From contig JAMXFF010000001.1 of the NCBI GenBank assembly GCA_025370845.1, forward strand, positions 276,162-340,161: a stretch of DNA of 64,000 nt, given 5' to 3'. The DNA is from Laspinema palackyanum D2a (GTDB taxonomy: Bacteria; Cyanobacteriota; Cyanobacteriia; Cyanobacteriales; Laspinemataceae). The notes beneath the pieces were generated by a model. It was not told the DNA's origin. It was given only the letters and a program-made list of their open reading frames with translations, and did no database searches. The position numbers and the translations under genes were made by a program. This document shows positions 10,183 through 20,300 of the stretch, one piece after another; position 1 is the stretch's first letter; every line of letters begins with the position of its first letter.

Positions 10183-10887
10183 AACTTCCCTTCGGTGAAA
10201 AGCTCTCTAAATAGATTAACCGGACCGCCCCTATGGCGGCGTGCTTGTCTTAGCCCCACTGCCTCCAGCTTATGCAACCGGAGACATTTGAGGGATGGGT
10301 TTAACAGTGCAAGCGTCTTCAACACAGTGGGTGACAGGTAGTTTTCCTTTGAAAATTTAGAAATAAATCCTATTATATTGGCCCCAAAGCACTCAGGAAA
10401 ATTAAGGCTTTCACCCCCCACCCTCTGGTGCGGTCAATTTGGGTAACCCACTGTTGGGGGGATTCAAAGAGCCGAGGCGCTAACGGTGCGATGATCCCTC
10501 GTTCGCCCATCGGGCAGGGGTTCTGGTCCAACTAACCCAGGGGGACAAACGAGCCGCCTCCGGTTCGGGACCCTTTCTTTGAAAAGAGCGTTCGTTGGCC
10601 TGGTTTGGTGATAATGATAGTTTACCTCTTCACGCTCCCGGATCTAAACTGACTGGGATTCTGGTTTCCAAAAGTTTCTGATTTTCTAGTCCTGGGGTAC
10701 AAGAGGGTTAGATTCCTGGGACAATACCCCAGGTTTTTGGCCCACGTTGAGTGCTCTATGCCCCAGATTTTGTCAAAACACCGGGTTGCGAATCTAGGCG
10801 GTCCCCCCGGACTCAAGTTGATCCTGCTTTGAGGCGCGATCGCCCTGGGTGTGACGGGCCCTTGACGATGCTCATCCCTCGTTGAGA
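10183..10887. other. non-coding spacer hmpA-hmpB (705 bp)
   Basis: No convincing gene, RNA or hairpin terminator seen. Short frames here have no ribosome-binding site and unnatural composition. It may hold a promoter for hmpB-hmpC. Confidence 0.5.
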
Positions 10888-12165
10888 CTAGAGTTCGGCT
10901 TCAATCACCTCAGCTAATACCCGGTCCGGTTCCGGAATATCAGGGTCACCAGGGCCAATATATTTTTCCACAATGGTTAAGAGTTCACTTGAACCGAAGG
11001 GTTTGGTGAGATAGTCTGTGGCTCCGACCATCCTAGCTTTGACGCGATCGATAAAGCCATCTTTGCCCGTGAGCATCACAATGGGGGTCTGGCGAAAGGC
11101 GCTGCTATGACGAAGCATCGCACAGATTTCATACCCATCCAGTTCGGGCATGGTAATATCGCACAGGATTAAGTCAGGTTTGAGGTGGAAGACTAAACTC
11201 AGGGCTTTGAGGGGATTCATCAAGGCGGTTACTTCATACCCATATTGGGCAAGGATTGCTTCCACGGTTTTACCCACGGTGATGTCATCTTCGATACAAA
11301 CCACCCGGGGAATTTTAAATCCCTGATCGACATCGCATTCTTCCAATCCGCTGCCATTCAAGGATGAGGTGGGATAAAAGAGTTGGACCAATCCCAACTG
11401 AACGAAGGGATAGATGGCACGGGCGACGGTTAAGATATCGCGATTCAGATACCGAGACATTTGGCGGAGGTTGGTGGTCCCATCTGCCCAGCGATTGAGG
11501 TTATTAAAGGTATTTTCCGGCAGGGCTTCGCGCATCTGGGCGGCATCGGAGATCACCGGGCATTGATTGGGGGATTGGATATGGGGATGAAACTGTTTCC
11601 ACTCCTGAACCTGCTTGATAATTTTGGTCACGAGGGGCGCAATCTCCAGGGTGGTCAGTTGCGGCGCGAGTGCGGGACCCATTTCAAAAATAAAGGAGCC
11701 TTGGTGAAGGCTAAGTAGATCGAAGAGGGTTTCGCGAACCATGCCCTGAATGATGCTACGTCCTTGCGCTGGGGTGAGGATGTGGTTTTCGAGTAAGGCC
11801 CATAAATAGCCATATTCTAGGGCATTGGTTGCAGAAATGGAGAGGTTGGTGATGCTATCTAAGGCGGATTCTGCGTTATAGCGCCGCAGGAAGTCCCGCA
11901 ATCGGGATAAGCTGCTATCCGTATTGGCGGCATAAATGATTTGTCCATTGGAGAAGAACACAAACCAGGATTGGTCACAGGAGCGCGATCGCTTATCTCG
12001 GTAAGGATAGCGATATACCAAGGAGTCACGCACGTTATCGCGTCCGCCACAGGTATTGCCGGAGTTAATCCCATAAGCTTCTACAAATAGTTCTCCGGTT
12101 CGCTGTCCCAGTTCAATGAGTTGTAGAATGCTCCGAATATCGATTTCATTCAAATTTCCCTGCAT
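10888..12165 (-). CDS. hmpA: PATAN (DUF4388)-receiver response regulator, PatA/PixG/PilG type
   Basis: First gene of the Hmp locus. The N-terminal two thirds (about residues 1-270) match the PATAN/DUF4388 region of PatA-type regulators, beginning with MQGNLNEIDIRSILQLIELG. The C-terminal receiver (about 290-410) has the acidic pair ED, phospho-acceptor Asp in LCDITMPELDG and KPF. Proteins of this class (PatA, PixG, PixE) act as outputs that bind the pilus machinery rather than DNA. The AAGGAG ribosome-binding site is 15 bases from the ATG; a GTG at better spacing is out of frame and soon stops, so the ATG is preferred. Confidence 0.9.
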   Translation of the reverse strand: MQGNLNEIDIRSILQLIELGQRTGELFVEAYGINSGNTCGGRDNVRDSLVYRYPYRDKRSRSCDQSWFVFFSNGQIIYAANTDSSLSRLRDFLRRYNAESALDSITNLSISATNALEYGYLWALLENHILTPAQGRSIIQGMVRETLFDLLSLHQGSFIFEMGPALAPQLTTLEIAPLVTKIIKQVQEWKQFHPHIQSPNQCPVISDAAQMREALPENTFNNLNRWADGTTNLRQMSRYLNRDILTVARAIYPFVQLGLVQLFYPTSSLNGSGLEECDVDQGFKIPRVVCIEDDITVGKTVEAILAQYGYEVTALMNPLKALSLVFHLKPDLILCDITMPELDGYEICAMLRHSSAFRQTPIVMLTGKDGFIDRVKARMVGATDYLTKPFGSSELLTIVEKYIGPGDPDIPEPDRVLAEVIEAEL

Positions 12166-14499
12166 GCCACTAAAATTTTCTCCTTAAAACCGTTTGAACC
12201 CGACCGTGCTGTAAGGCCCGCAGGGGTAGGGAATACACTCCTGTTCACCTGAAAGTATGGGATGCCTGGAATCCCTGTTGACTGAAAGCCTGGAACTTGG
12301 GCTGCGCTATTTCATTGATTCTGAGTTAAGCAGGCCGCTACCATCGCCAGAGCCGCCACAATAAGGGTCTGCTTGGGGAACCCCTGAAATCAGGTGAGAC
12401 TCCTGCGTTAACCCAGAAGGCTATATTGCTGTAGCCCGGTTGAACCCACACTGTTTAGAAGGGTTGAGCGCACTTAACACAGCATCAGTGACAGATAATG
12501 ACAAGCAGATTTCCCTATCATAAGGTAAGCCCAATTGCAAGATATCTAATCCAGGTAGTTGTTTTGCTCCGGTTGTGACACCTTGACAATGCCTTGACCT
12601 GGGATCTTCAAAGAAGATCAGCCTCTATTTGAGGTGCAGGGTAAGAGCAGCCCGATTAGAATTGCCACAGCTATCCTTTTACTTTACCGTCTTATTCCCC
12701 GGTATTGGAACGGTGAACACCGATTGTTATGATGCGCGAATAAGCGGGATGATCTCCCCCCCGGGCCTATTCCCACCCCAGAACTCGTGGGTTGTGACCA
12801 CTCCCGGGGTTGGGGGTTGTGCAACCACTGGCTTGAAACGGTCCTGGGCCTGATACAATAGAACCAAATTTTCTTTCTCTCCCGGTACTTGGGCTGCTGG
12901 GAGATTCCGGGGTCTACCACTCAACCGAGTTTGACCTTATGCGATCGCTTCCCTGATAGGGTATGATACGCCTTTATAGGTTCTGACTCGTCGTTGCCAT
13001 CTGTGTGTTCCAAGTTTTTAGACTTTTTCTGTTGCCCGGGGTGGGTGAAGGGTAAGCCAGAAGGTCCAGTCGGGCTTCTGGGACCACCACTCTCCCAGGC
13101 GCTGTTTGAACCCTAAAAGCGCAGACAACCGCAGATAGATCGGCTACTGACCTCGTTGGGGATCTCCACCGGAGCGATCTACAGTGTTCGTTCTGATTAT
13201 AGGTCAACCTCTCCCCACTTGTTTGGGGCGATCGCCGAGTTTGATTGAGGCGATCGCTGACCTAAGTTCTCCCCAGTCTGGTTTACTGTTAGGGATCGGC
13301 GCACCGATCACCCCTCGGGGATCGCCTGGGTTCGAGTCATCCTAACCCACCCAGATCATTCTAACCATTCACCGGAGGTCAAAAAACTGAGCTGTCCGTC
13401 AAACTCCACTCATCGTTGGGGTTGATCAACAGGTGAGCTTATGCTAACAAATGCTAAGATACGCTACCATTTAAGTAGGCCATAATACGACTGCACTAAA
13501 CGCAGTTAAAGATTGGGGAATCTCCCCCAATAGGCTGCTCAAATGTCAGCAACCCTCCCAATGGGAAGGAACGGGTGATACCCCTACCGGCTACAATGCT
13601 GAAAAAAGTCAATCATCCTGTTACCGGGTAAACACTAAATGAATACCCCCTAGTTCAGATAATCGCCTTGTTCAGCAGTTGCCAGACTCGTCTCTAAATC
13701 AGACATCTAGGTAACCCGGTTTGAAGGAGCATATCCAGGTTTCGGAGAGTTCCAACGGAATTACATCCCCGAAAAAATCCATCCCCTTCTCACCATAACC
13801 CCCGGGGTTTCAGACAGGTTTTGAACCGATGAAGGCCACATCAACCGCACCCAAAATGCCCAAAAGCCCAGAACTTATTCCCTTGAATCCTTTTCCCAAG
13901 ATTCAATTAAGCCGGTCATTGTCTGCTAACTTTGATTGTGTTTTCTACCCCCAAAAAATAAGTGGGTCAGACCCCGGGAATTTAGGCCCAACCGATATCC
14001 CTAATCTGACATTAGTTCAATTATTATTAGTCCAGATATCGGCGGATATAGCCCTAAACCCAATTATTTTAAATGCCCTGTTACAAAGGGTTAAATCATT
14101 CCCCCCTCACATTAAAAAATTTACAGTTAAAACGACTGCTGATATAGCACTAAAGTCGAGCCAAATAGGGTCAAAAAGGAGGCACAGATTTATCAAAATG
14201 AATAGAGCCGTTGAATGGATAAAGTTCCAACCGGATTGGTTCGGAAGTTGGCTCTTAACCCCCCAAAATGTATCCTGATTGTTTAGGACTATTTACCCTA
14301 AACAACAGGTAGTCTAAAAGTAGTTTCCTAACGGTTAATTCTTGCTTTTTTGCAAGAAAGACCCGATTGTTTCTGGAATTGATACGGTGGGTTGAGGCCA
14401 GCCTTCAACTGATTAATCGGTTAACTCAGGTTACCAAAAACGTATCAAAGTATTGGTTTAGATCAGAATTCGGCATAGAAACGGAAGAGGAAGATCGGC
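12166..14499. other. 2.3 kb non-coding gap between divergent hmpA and hmpF
   Basis: This is the longest gene-free stretch in the window. The best open frame (13829-14278, plus strand) has no ribosome-binding site and no recognisable family, and I do not call it. The region must hold the divergent promoters of hmpA and hmpF and a long leader for at least one of them. No tRNA-like or large hairpin structure was found by eye. Confidence 0.5.
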
Positions 14500-16248
14500 G
14501 TGCTTTATCTAGCAGAAGTACAAAAACAGAAAAGTGGCTTTGGCCTGGGTAGCGGTAAAGCGGAACTCAAACTACTCGCCTGTCAGCGAGGTGAACAAAG
14601 TTGGGCAGCAGTACCCGGATCGGAGACGATCCCAGCGGACGATGCCAATAATTTGAATGCGGGGACTCTGGTACTCGTCGATCTGAGTCCTAATAAACAA
14701 ATTAAAGGCAATATTGAAGAGGCAGCGAATCGTCTCGTCAGTATTTTGCAGGGATTCTCCCGAGGCCAAGAAAAAATTAAAACCAAGGAAGAAGAAATTG
14801 AGCAGTGGATGCAGTCGCTGACTTACCAAAGTCAGGAACTCCAACGCCGGGAAATGGAACTTCAAGTTCGAGAAGAAGAAATCGCTCAACTGGAGTCCCA
14901 ACGCGAAGAAATTCAAGGCTCCTCGGAAGAAGCACAACGCATTCGCAATGAACTTCAAGCCAAGCAGCAGGAACTCGATGCGGCCCTGGAAAAACTCCAG
15001 TCTGAAAAACAGAGTATGGAGGCGCAACGGGCTCAATCCCAACAGTCTGTTCAGTTGGACGAGGGACTCGCCACTCACATTCAGGAATTGCTCGATTATT
15101 TGACCCAAACGACCCCGCCGACGGCCTCCCTGGGGGAACAGATTGCCGTTGTCCTAGAACAGATTTCCTCACAGCAGGCGGTTCTGGATGAACATTGGCA
15201 ACGTCTGGAACAACATCGTTCCCAAGCGCAGGTAGAAGAACAAGAAGCGGAGGCTAAACAACAAGAATTAGGGCGTTTGCGTCACGAGTGGGAACAAAAT
15301 CAGCTCGATTTAGCGGAGGCTCACTCTCAGTTGAAACTCCTGGAAAAGACGCTTTCGATTCAGCAAAACCAGGCGAATACTCTGGATGCTCAGGTGCAAA
15401 ACCAAGTGGTTTTAAGGGAACAATTGGTTCAACTTTCGGAGATGTTTGAGCAGGTGGCTGTTGTTCCCAAGGTGGATATAGAAGCCCTGGAACGGATGCC
15501 CCTTGAAGAACTGCAAGGGTTGGCACAAAATCTCCAGCACGATTTGGATAAAATCTTTCAATTTGTGAATAGTCAAGAAGATGAGTTGAAGTCACAGCGA
15601 GAGACGATTCAAGACCTAGAGCGACAGTTGGCGAATGCCAATGACTCCGATCGCTGGAATATTCAGCGCAATCTAACCGATGAGCAGGAAGCGTATCAAA
15701 TGTTAGACCAAACCTTGGTGGGTCAGCGCCGAAACCTCCGGGAACGTCAAGAAACCTTGACTCACCATCAAGCAGTTTTGGCCCGTCGTCAAGGTCATGG
15801 GGATGGGACACCGATTAAACCGGGTCAACCGCTGGATCCGGTGTTGGCACAAATTGACCAACAGAAACAAACTTTGGAGCAGCAACTGGCTCAGATTAAA
15901 CAGGAGATTGAGCAAAGTGGACAGTCTCTGGATGCGGTTCAGGGTCAGGTGAGCGATCGCGCCAATCAAATGGATGGGAAACGGCAGGCGATCGAGCAAT
16001 TGGAGGCACAGTTGGCTCAACTGCGTGGTAGCGCGGCGCAATTGCGGGGTCGAGTCACCAACTATGAGGAAATGTTGCAGCCACTGCAAGATAAGGTGAA
16101 TGAACTCAAGTCTAAGCTGGAAGAAGTCAGGAACTTGTTGACTCAGGTCCAGGAGACGGAGGGTCATCAACAGCAGGCAGTCACCCAGTTGCGGGACCTC
16201 CTCACGGGGTTAATTACTTCCCAGTCGCCTGAGTTGGCAGCATCCTAG
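14500..16248 (+). CDS. hmpF: HmpF-like coiled-coil motility protein
   Basis: A 582-residue cytoplasmic protein. A globular N-terminus (about residues 1-80, MLYLAEVQKQKSGFGLG onward) is followed by almost continuous Glu/Gln-rich heptad coiled coil to residue about 570. In Nostoc punctiforme HmpF is a pole-localised regulator of type IV pili encoded next to the hmp genes, and the N-terminal signature and architecture agree with that. No signal peptide or membrane helix. I chose the GTG at 14500 because GGAAGAGGAAG lies just upstream and the family N-terminus begins here. It is divergent from hmpA and converges on tilS with a 35-base gap. Confidence 0.8.
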   Translation: MLYLAEVQKQKSGFGLGSGKAELKLLACQRGEQSWAAVPGSETIPADDANNLNAGTLVLVDLSPNKQIKGNIEEAANRLVSILQGFSRGQEKIKTKEEEIEQWMQSLTYQSQELQRREMELQVREEEIAQLESQREEIQGSSEEAQRIRNELQAKQQELDAALEKLQSEKQSMEAQRAQSQQSVQLDEGLATHIQELLDYLTQTTPPTASLGEQIAVVLEQISSQQAVLDEHWQRLEQHRSQAQVEEQEAEAKQQELGRLRHEWEQNQLDLAEAHSQLKLLEKTLSIQQNQANTLDAQVQNQVVLREQLVQLSEMFEQVAVVPKVDIEALERMPLEELQGLAQNLQHDLDKIFQFVNSQEDELKSQRETIQDLERQLANANDSDRWNIQRNLTDEQEAYQMLDQTLVGQRRNLRERQETLTHHQAVLARRQGHGDGTPIKPGQPLDPVLAQIDQQKQTLEQQLAQIKQEIEQSGQSLDAVQGQVSDRANQMDGKRQAIEQLEAQLAQLRGSAAQLRGRVTNYEEMLQPLQDKVNELKSKLEEVRNLLTQVQETEGHQQQAVTQLRDLLTGLITSQSPELAAS

Positions 16249-16283
16249 TATCCGCAAGGGAGGGGGTACGCTCAGCAGTCCCT

Positions 16284-17300
16284 TCACCTCCCCTGGGTTG
16301 TCAGGATGATCCAATCTCCCTCTACCCGGGCGATCGCCCCTCCGGGAAAGGGATCGGTTTGAGTTGTGTTCGGGGCCTGAATTAAGGCGGTCATTTTCTC
16401 CACTTGCTCATAATTCGGCGCTTTCGGTAACTGTTGCTGCAACAGTTGCCGCAGGGCACGGCGCTGGAGGGCGAGGGGTGCAGTCCCCAAAATGCGCCGA
16501 TTGATTTTCTGGGTAATTCCGGCCAATTCACCCTTGACAACCGGCTCACTTTGTGATAAAGATTGCTCTAACAATTCCCTAGCTTGGGTTTCTAAATACT
16601 CCACCTCAGCGCGTAAGAGTTCGGCAGTTTGTGCGAGATGTTGCTCTACACCCGGGTTAAACTGTTGAGTGAGGTAAGGGAGCAACTCTTGGCGGATGCG
16701 GTTGCGAGAATAGGTGATATCGAGGTTGGTAACGTCTTCCCAAATGGTAATCTCACGCTGGTGACAAAAAGTGCCGGTTTCTTGGCGGCTAACTTCTAGG
16801 AGGGGACGCACCAGGCGGAGGGTGGGAGTGAGATGCCGGTCCCAGGAAAGGGCTTGTAATCCATCGGCACCGGTGCCCCGCATTAAGTTAAACAGGAGAG
16901 TTTCCGCCCGATCGCTCTGAGTGTGACCCGTGACGAGGGTGGGATAACCTTCGGATTCGGCGATCGCGCTTAAGGCATGATAGCGCCATTCTCGCGCACC
17001 GGCTTCCGTGTGAGGGACTTCGGTGCCAGCAGTTTGGAGGAAAAAGGGTAACTGCCACTGTTTTGTGAGAGTTTCCACATATTTGGCATTGGGAGTGGAA
17101 TCACTACGCCACTGATGATCACAATGGGCGATCGCCAGATGCCAATTCCATTTAGGTTGTAAATCTAACAGCAATTGGGCTAAACAAAGGGAATCTTGTC
17201 CACCGGAAACCGCGATTAAGATGCGATCGGCCGGTGACAATAACCCGCGCTGTCGCAAAGTTTGATGGAGTTTGACATGAAGAGGAGTCCATTGAGTCAT
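16284..17300 (-). CDS. tilS: tRNA(Ile)-lysidine synthetase
   Basis: Modifies C34 of the CAU-anticodon tRNA(Ile) to lysidine using ATP, which makes it read AUA; essential in most bacteria. The N-type ATP-pyrophosphatase P-loop SGGQDS lies at residues 31-36, followed by HCDHQWR and the conserved GHTQSDRAETLL block. A substrate-binding region follows to residue 338. The length is normal for the shorter cyanobacterial form. ATG start. It converges with hmpF and is followed by the M36 protease gene on the same strand 82 bases upstream. Confidence 0.93.
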   Translation of the reverse strand: MTQWTPLHVKLHQTLRQRGLLSPADRILIAVSGGQDSLCLAQLLLDLQPKWNWHLAIAHCDHQWRSDSTPNAKYVETLTKQWQLPFFLQTAGTEVPHTEAGAREWRYHALSAIAESEGYPTLVTGHTQSDRAETLLFNLMRGTGADGLQALSWDRHLTPTLRLVRPLLEVSRQETGTFCHQREITIWEDVTNLDITYSRNRIRQELLPYLTQQFNPGVEQHLAQTAELLRAEVEYLETQARELLEQSLSQSEPVVKGELAGITQKINRRILGTAPLALQRRALRQLLQQQLPKAPNYEQVEKMTALIQAPNTTQTDPFPGGAIARVEGDWIILTTQGR

Positions 17301-17381
17301 CAGGGAATTTAGAGATTAGAGTTTTGGCCTATCCATCCACTTTAAAATCTAAAATCCCCGATGAACACAAATCCTGAGCGC

Positions 17382-20300
17382 TTAGACGAAATTGAAATAA
17401 TTCCCCTGCAAGCTCAGATCCGAGACGCCCTGGACTACCCCAATCAGTTCATCGGTTTCAGTTCCGGGTTTATCCAGATAAATATCCGTCCGAGGCAGAT
17501 TTGACCCTTCATCAACATACGAGAAGAGTAGATAATTCGCTGCCGAACCTTTGAGCTGGATTCGGTCCTGGGCGGCATTAAAATCTGTGAGAATGGCATA
17601 ACCCCCATTGCTATCCCCATCATAGTAAACCCGGGTACTATCTCCGAGGACAAACAAATCAGACCCTTCTCCTCCGGTGAGGAAATCAATTTCCCCTTGT
17701 CCGGGAGTAGCGCTGCGAGTATCTACCCCAACGACGGTATCATCTCCCTTATCTCCATAGAGGAAATCGTTGCCACTGCTGCCAATCAGGATATCATTCC
17801 CTTGACCGCCATGCAGGGTATCCATACCCGCGCCACCATCGAGGGAGTCATCCCCCTGGTTGCCATTGAGGAAATCATTGTCATTGCCACCGAAAATCAA
17901 GTCATTTCCTAAGTCGCCAAATAAGACATCATTGCCTTGATCGCCTAAAATGGCATCGTTCCCTTGGCCTGCGTGGATCCAATCATCACTGGAACCGCCA
18001 TTGAGGAAGTCATTGCCTTGGTTGCCATGAAGGAGATCATTGCCTTCATCACCAGAGAGGTTGTCGTTGCTCTCTCTGCCGTAGAGAAAATCATTGCCTC
18101 CCAAACCGGCGATCGCCTCAGCAGCGTCTGTACCGAAGATCACATCATCCTCATTGGTCCCCGCGATCGGAACCGTTCCAGAATTGGGAGTGGGGGTAGG
18201 AAAGACAATACCAGGAACAACGGTATTGGGACTCTCGCTGCCGGAACTCCCGCTACCAGGGCTATCTGTGCCAGAGTTGTTATTTTCTGAAGGAGAGTCA
18301 GGCAGAGTGGGTGGCGTCAAGGGATTGAGAGGCGCATTGATCGGCGGTGGTACAAACTCTCGATCGTCATTCTCGATCGCATAGGACGTAAAGAGTTCTT
18401 CGCCAAGTTCTGCCCCGCCGGTTGGGCTCGCCAACTGCAAGTCCAAAAATTCATCTTCTTCAAACAGAGTGTCTCCGGCAATGGGAATCTCAACCTTTTT
18501 GATCGCTGTATCCCCATCAGCAAAGGTAATGGTAATCGGGAGATTGTTTGTAAAATCATTACCGGGAACTGCGGTATCGCTTTCCCCTGCCAAGAAATCA
18601 TCGTACAGAACCTGCACCGAGACTTCCCCAGCCGTGCCTCCCGTGCGCTGGACTTCCGCTACGACGCGACTCGTGGTGTTGCTATTGCCTTCAGGATCGC
18701 TAAACACCGTAGAGGTAAATTCCAGAATGCCCGGTGAGCCATCATCGTTGATAATTCCGTAATCCGCATAGAAATTTTCTCCGATGGTTGCCCCACCTGT
18801 GGGATTGTCCAGCAACAGACCGAGAAATTCATCCTCTTCCGAAACCGTATCACCCACAATGGGAATTACTACCTCTTTTTCTGCGGTATCTCCATCTTCA
18901 AAGGTAATGGTAATCGGCAAATTATTGATGAAGTCTTCATTCGGAGTCACGTCACTAAAGTCGCTGTCGAATAAGACATCAACTGTAACGACGCCTTCAC
19001 TGGCTCCCGTGCGCTTGAGTTTAGCAACAACAGTGTCAGTAGAGCCGCCATCACCTTCTTCCCCTTCAGAAAAAATCTCCGTAAATTCTATAACACCTGT
19101 ATTGGCAGTGGGATCTGCATCGTCATTTTCAATGGTGTAATCGGTGTAGAATTTTTCCTCGGAGATAATGGCTCCCCCAGTGGGATTTTTCAATACCAGG
19201 GACACAAAGTCATCCGGCTCAAAATCCGTATCTGCGACAATCGGAATCACCACATCTTTTTGGGTTTCGCCCGGATTAAAGGTGAGGGTAATCGGCAGGG
19301 GATTGGTGAAGTCTTCACCCTCAGTGGCATCAGTGAAGTTGGTGTCAAGTACCACATCCACCGTAGCCGTGCCATCGCTGCCCCCGGTACGCTGGACTTT
19401 AGCCACAACCGTATCCTGGGGATTGCCGCTGTTGCCTTCTACACCGCTGTTGACCACAGAGGCAAATTCAAAGGTGCCGGGTGCAGGAGGGTTATCGTCA
19501 TTGGTAATGGTGTAAGCGGTAGAGGAAAGATTGCCGAGAGTTGCGCCCCCCGTCGGTTCCACCAGTTTTAGAGAGATGAACTCATTACTTTCGGGGATAA
19601 TGTCTCCGACAATGGGAATTTTAACCTCTTTTTCCGTTTCCCCTGAAGCAAAGGTAACGGTAATCGGTAAATTGTTAGTGTAGTCACTGCCGGCAGTGGC
19701 TTCTTGAGCGTCAGAACCACTATAGGTTTGGAGTTGCACTTTGACACTCACCTGTCCCTCAGTGCCATTGGTTCGCTTGATGGTGGCAACTACGGTATCG
19801 ACGGCACTACCGCTGCTTCCTTCTGCACCGCTAGAGTTCGCGGCAGCAAATTCCAGGGTTCCTGCTGCTGGAGAATCATCATTTTCTAGGAACAACGTGG
19901 TGCTCAAGCGACTGCCGAGGTTTGCGCCGATCGCTCGACCTAATTGCAGATTGATAGTTTCGTTGGGCTCAAAGGTGGTATCGCCCAAGATAGGAATGGA
20001 GACTTCTTTCTCTCCCCCTTCGCCATCAGCGAATTCAATCTTAATGGGGAATTGAGTGTTGTTGTAATCTGCCGGACTGCTGCTTCCCCCGGTTGCCGTG
20101 CCTCCTTCTACAACCCCCACGTTCACACTGGCCACACCGCTAGTACCGCCAATGCGTGCCACCTTAATCACAGTGGCATTGTTCACCCCTTCGCTCCCTT
20201 CCACAACCGTGTAGCTGTCTTTGGTGAAAACCAGGGTACCTGTTGAACTGGGGGGGGTTAAGTTGGCGGGCAAATCAACGGCTTCGGTCACTTGGAGACT

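Noticed and set aside
13320-13345. GGTTCGAGTC word resembling a tRNA T-arm
   Set aside because: No matching acceptor, D-arm or anticodon stem in the surrounding 80 bases.
13829-14278. 149-codon plus-strand frame in the hmpA-hmpF gap
   Set aside because: No ribosome-binding site, no domain, and unnatural composition; the internally repeated ADIAL segment comes from a short DNA repeat rather than a protein fold.
17697-18290. Plus-strand frames opposite the RTX and Calx-beta repeats of the M36 protease
   Set aside because: They are antisense shadows of periodic coding sequence; their repetitive character comes from the RTX repeats.
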